A program made the position numbers and the translations under genes. The notes under the pieces are model-generated. The model did no database searches. It was not told the origin of the DNA and saw nothing but the letters and a program-made list of their open reading frames with translations. This document shows, one piece after another, positions 63,031 through 64,000 of a stretch of 64,000 nucleotides of DNA. The DNA lies in assembly GCA_024128875.1 (NCBI GenBank), contig JAMYFF010000002.1, positions 1-64,000 on the forward strand. The letters run 5' to 3'. The stretch is from Salinilacustrithrix flava. GTDB taxonomy: Bacteria; Actinomycetota; Acidimicrobiia; Acidimicrobiales; Salinilacustritrichaceae. The first letter of the stretch is position 1. Each line of letters begins with the position of its first letter.

Positions 63031-63990
63031 TCATACCGGAGAACCGCCGGGCCGCTTGTTATTCCGGGTCACGCGTGGCAGCACATCCTTGACGGACACC
63101 TCGCGGCGACGAACCGATTGAGCGAGCAGCATTGCAAGCGCCACGAGCGGATGCCTATAGAGCCCCCTATAGGAACGGAGATAGCCGAACCGCACGAGAA
63201 GACGCTCGGCTAGGTGTTGTTGGATGTCCTCTTGCGAGAGGTACTCGACAGCCTCCCGAAAGGCGTCGCCACCGTGATCGAGGTGATCGGGAGACACGCC
63301 GACGCCCTCGCTCGACAGCACGAGGGCAATCGCAGCAAGGCACGCCGAGCGCTCGACGGCAGGGTCGTGCCGGGCTGCCCTCACAAGGCGATATACGGTC
63401 AACCAGTGCGGAGATCGAGGACCTTCAGTGCGCAATTTGAGACCGCGTTGGAGTCCGTACCGCACCGCTTGCTCCAAGTCAGGGTTCGGAGCATGCAGGA
63501 TGACAGGGTTCGGCAGTCGTCGGACCGTCACGCCGCCCACCTCCCGCAACCACCGGTCAGTGTGGAGCGGTTCGACATGGTCCGCAGTCACAGCAGACGG
63601 TCGGAAGAAATGCGCACCATGGAGGTCATGCCGAGTGAACCAGTCGAATACTGGCACTGACAGCCTGTCAGGAGATCCGTTGACATCTGCCAATTGAAAC
63701 AATCTGAGCATGGAATCAGGGGCTGCAAGGACCATATCACCGTCGAGTTTCAGGACGCGATCAGCACAAGCGCTGTGGGCTTTCTCCAGCATGACCTGGT
63801 GGGCCTCGGCCTTACCAAGGCTTCGGATCACGAAGCTTTCGACGTCAACGCCCGCCTGCAGGCGCAGGGACTCTTGACCAGCCTCGAACTGCGGTTCACC
63901 CACAGTGGCCGTCAAGACAAGCACAGTCTTGATTTCATTCGTCACTTCAGACCTGTCCTTATCGGAGTTGAGGGACACTGACACCGCCAC
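63031..63990 (-). CDS. GT-A-like glycosyltransferase domain protein
   Basis: 319 residues from GTG 63990; no stop precedes it before the window edge, so the true start may lie outside. KTVLVLTATVGEPQFEAGQESLRLQAGVDVESFVI and KAHSACADRVLKLDGDMVLAAPDSM give a Rossmann-like start and a D-x-D (DGD) metal motif as in GT-A glycosyltransferases. The second half has SYRGLYRHPLVALAMLLAQSVRR, a possible membrane-associated helix. Family assignment is tentative. Same strand as the GT4 gene, in the less GC-rich region. Confidence 0.55.
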   Translation of the reverse strand: MAVSVSLNSDKDRSEVTNEIKTVLVLTATVGEPQFEAGQESLRLQAGVDVESFVIRSLGKAEAHQVMLEKAHSACADRVLKLDGDMVLAAPDSMLRLFQLADVNGSPDRLSVPVFDWFTRHDLHGAHFFRPSAVTADHVEPLHTDRWLREVGGVTVRRLPNPVILHAPNPDLEQAVRYGLQRGLKLRTEGPRSPHWLTVYRLVRAARHDPAVERSACLAAIALVLSSEGVGVSPDHLDHGGDAFREAVEYLSQEDIQQHLAERLLVRFGYLRSYRGLYRHPLVALAMLLAQSVRRREVSVKDVLPRVTRNNKRPGGSPV

Positions 63991-64000
63991 ACCCTCACAG

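Overview
The window looks like chromosomal DNA of a high-GC actinobacterium. The evidence is GC-rich coding sequence, many GTG starts, 4-bp ATGA/GTGA overlaps inside operons, a monomeric NADP isocitrate dehydrogenase, DUF5709-type acidic proteins and the actinobacterial block uvrC - rapZ - yvcK - gap - pgk - tpiA - secG. The gene mix (pyruvate:ferredoxin oxidoreductase beside aerobic oxidoreductases, Thr-rich linkers, a putative MMPL exporter) suggests Acidimicrobiia, but that class assignment is an inference.

Layout. 1-4.2 kb: LytR_C membrane protein, isocitrate dehydrogenase, a small acidic protein and an SDR. 4.2-7.3 kb: biotin operon bioA-bioF-bioD (minus; no bioB here). 7.4-12.2 kb: a plus-strand operon with a promoter/palindrome, a short FAD-binding protein, an epoxide hydrolase, a LimB-like flavin monooxygenase and a zinc alcohol dehydrogenase, then a TetR regulator and a convergent SCP2 protein. 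This reads as epoxidation, hydrolysis and oxidation of an alkene or terpene-like substrate. 12.3-20.2 kb: PAS-GAF-PAS-GGDEF-EAL protein, HODM-type heme protein, GH65 phosphorylase with beta-phosphoglucomutase, acidic DUF5709 proteins and a STAS protein. 20.4-26.2 kb: pyruvate:ferredoxin oxidoreductase, a DHOD-like protein, a 1-Cys peroxiredoxin and a broken FMN reductase gene. 26.3-31.7 kb: kinase-like membrane protein, TetR/MMPL divergent pair, nucleosidase-apt operon and a UPF0126 channel-like protein. 31.7-34.2 kb: two adjacent cupredoxin proteins whose copper motifs are complementary. 34.3-36.1 kb: hipBA and tRNA-Leu(GAG).

36.2-45.6 kb: a peptide ABC transporter (oppABCDF) plus two extra family-5 binding proteins surrounding secG, lying between tpiA and secG. 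45.8-55.4 kb: gap-pgk-tpiA, an orphan response regulator at the place where whiA normally lies, yvcK, rapZ, a methyltransferase, a two-gene membrane pair and uvrC. 55.4-64 kb: envelope-glycan genes (GT-C-like membrane protein, methyltransferases, polyprenyl-phosphate GT2, GT4, a GT-A-like protein), with nadA. From about 60 kb the base composition becomes visibly less GC-rich and a frameshifted methyltransferase pseudogene appears, consistent with a transferred polysaccharide region.

Recurring signals. At least eight genes have a TANNNT box 6-8 nt before the start codon, so leaderless initiation is probably common here. A CTGGCAG-containing repeat family recurs at gene ends and in the bio operon, including one exact 20-bp copy pair read in two different frames. 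No CRISPR array, insertion sequence, integrase or replication origin was seen.
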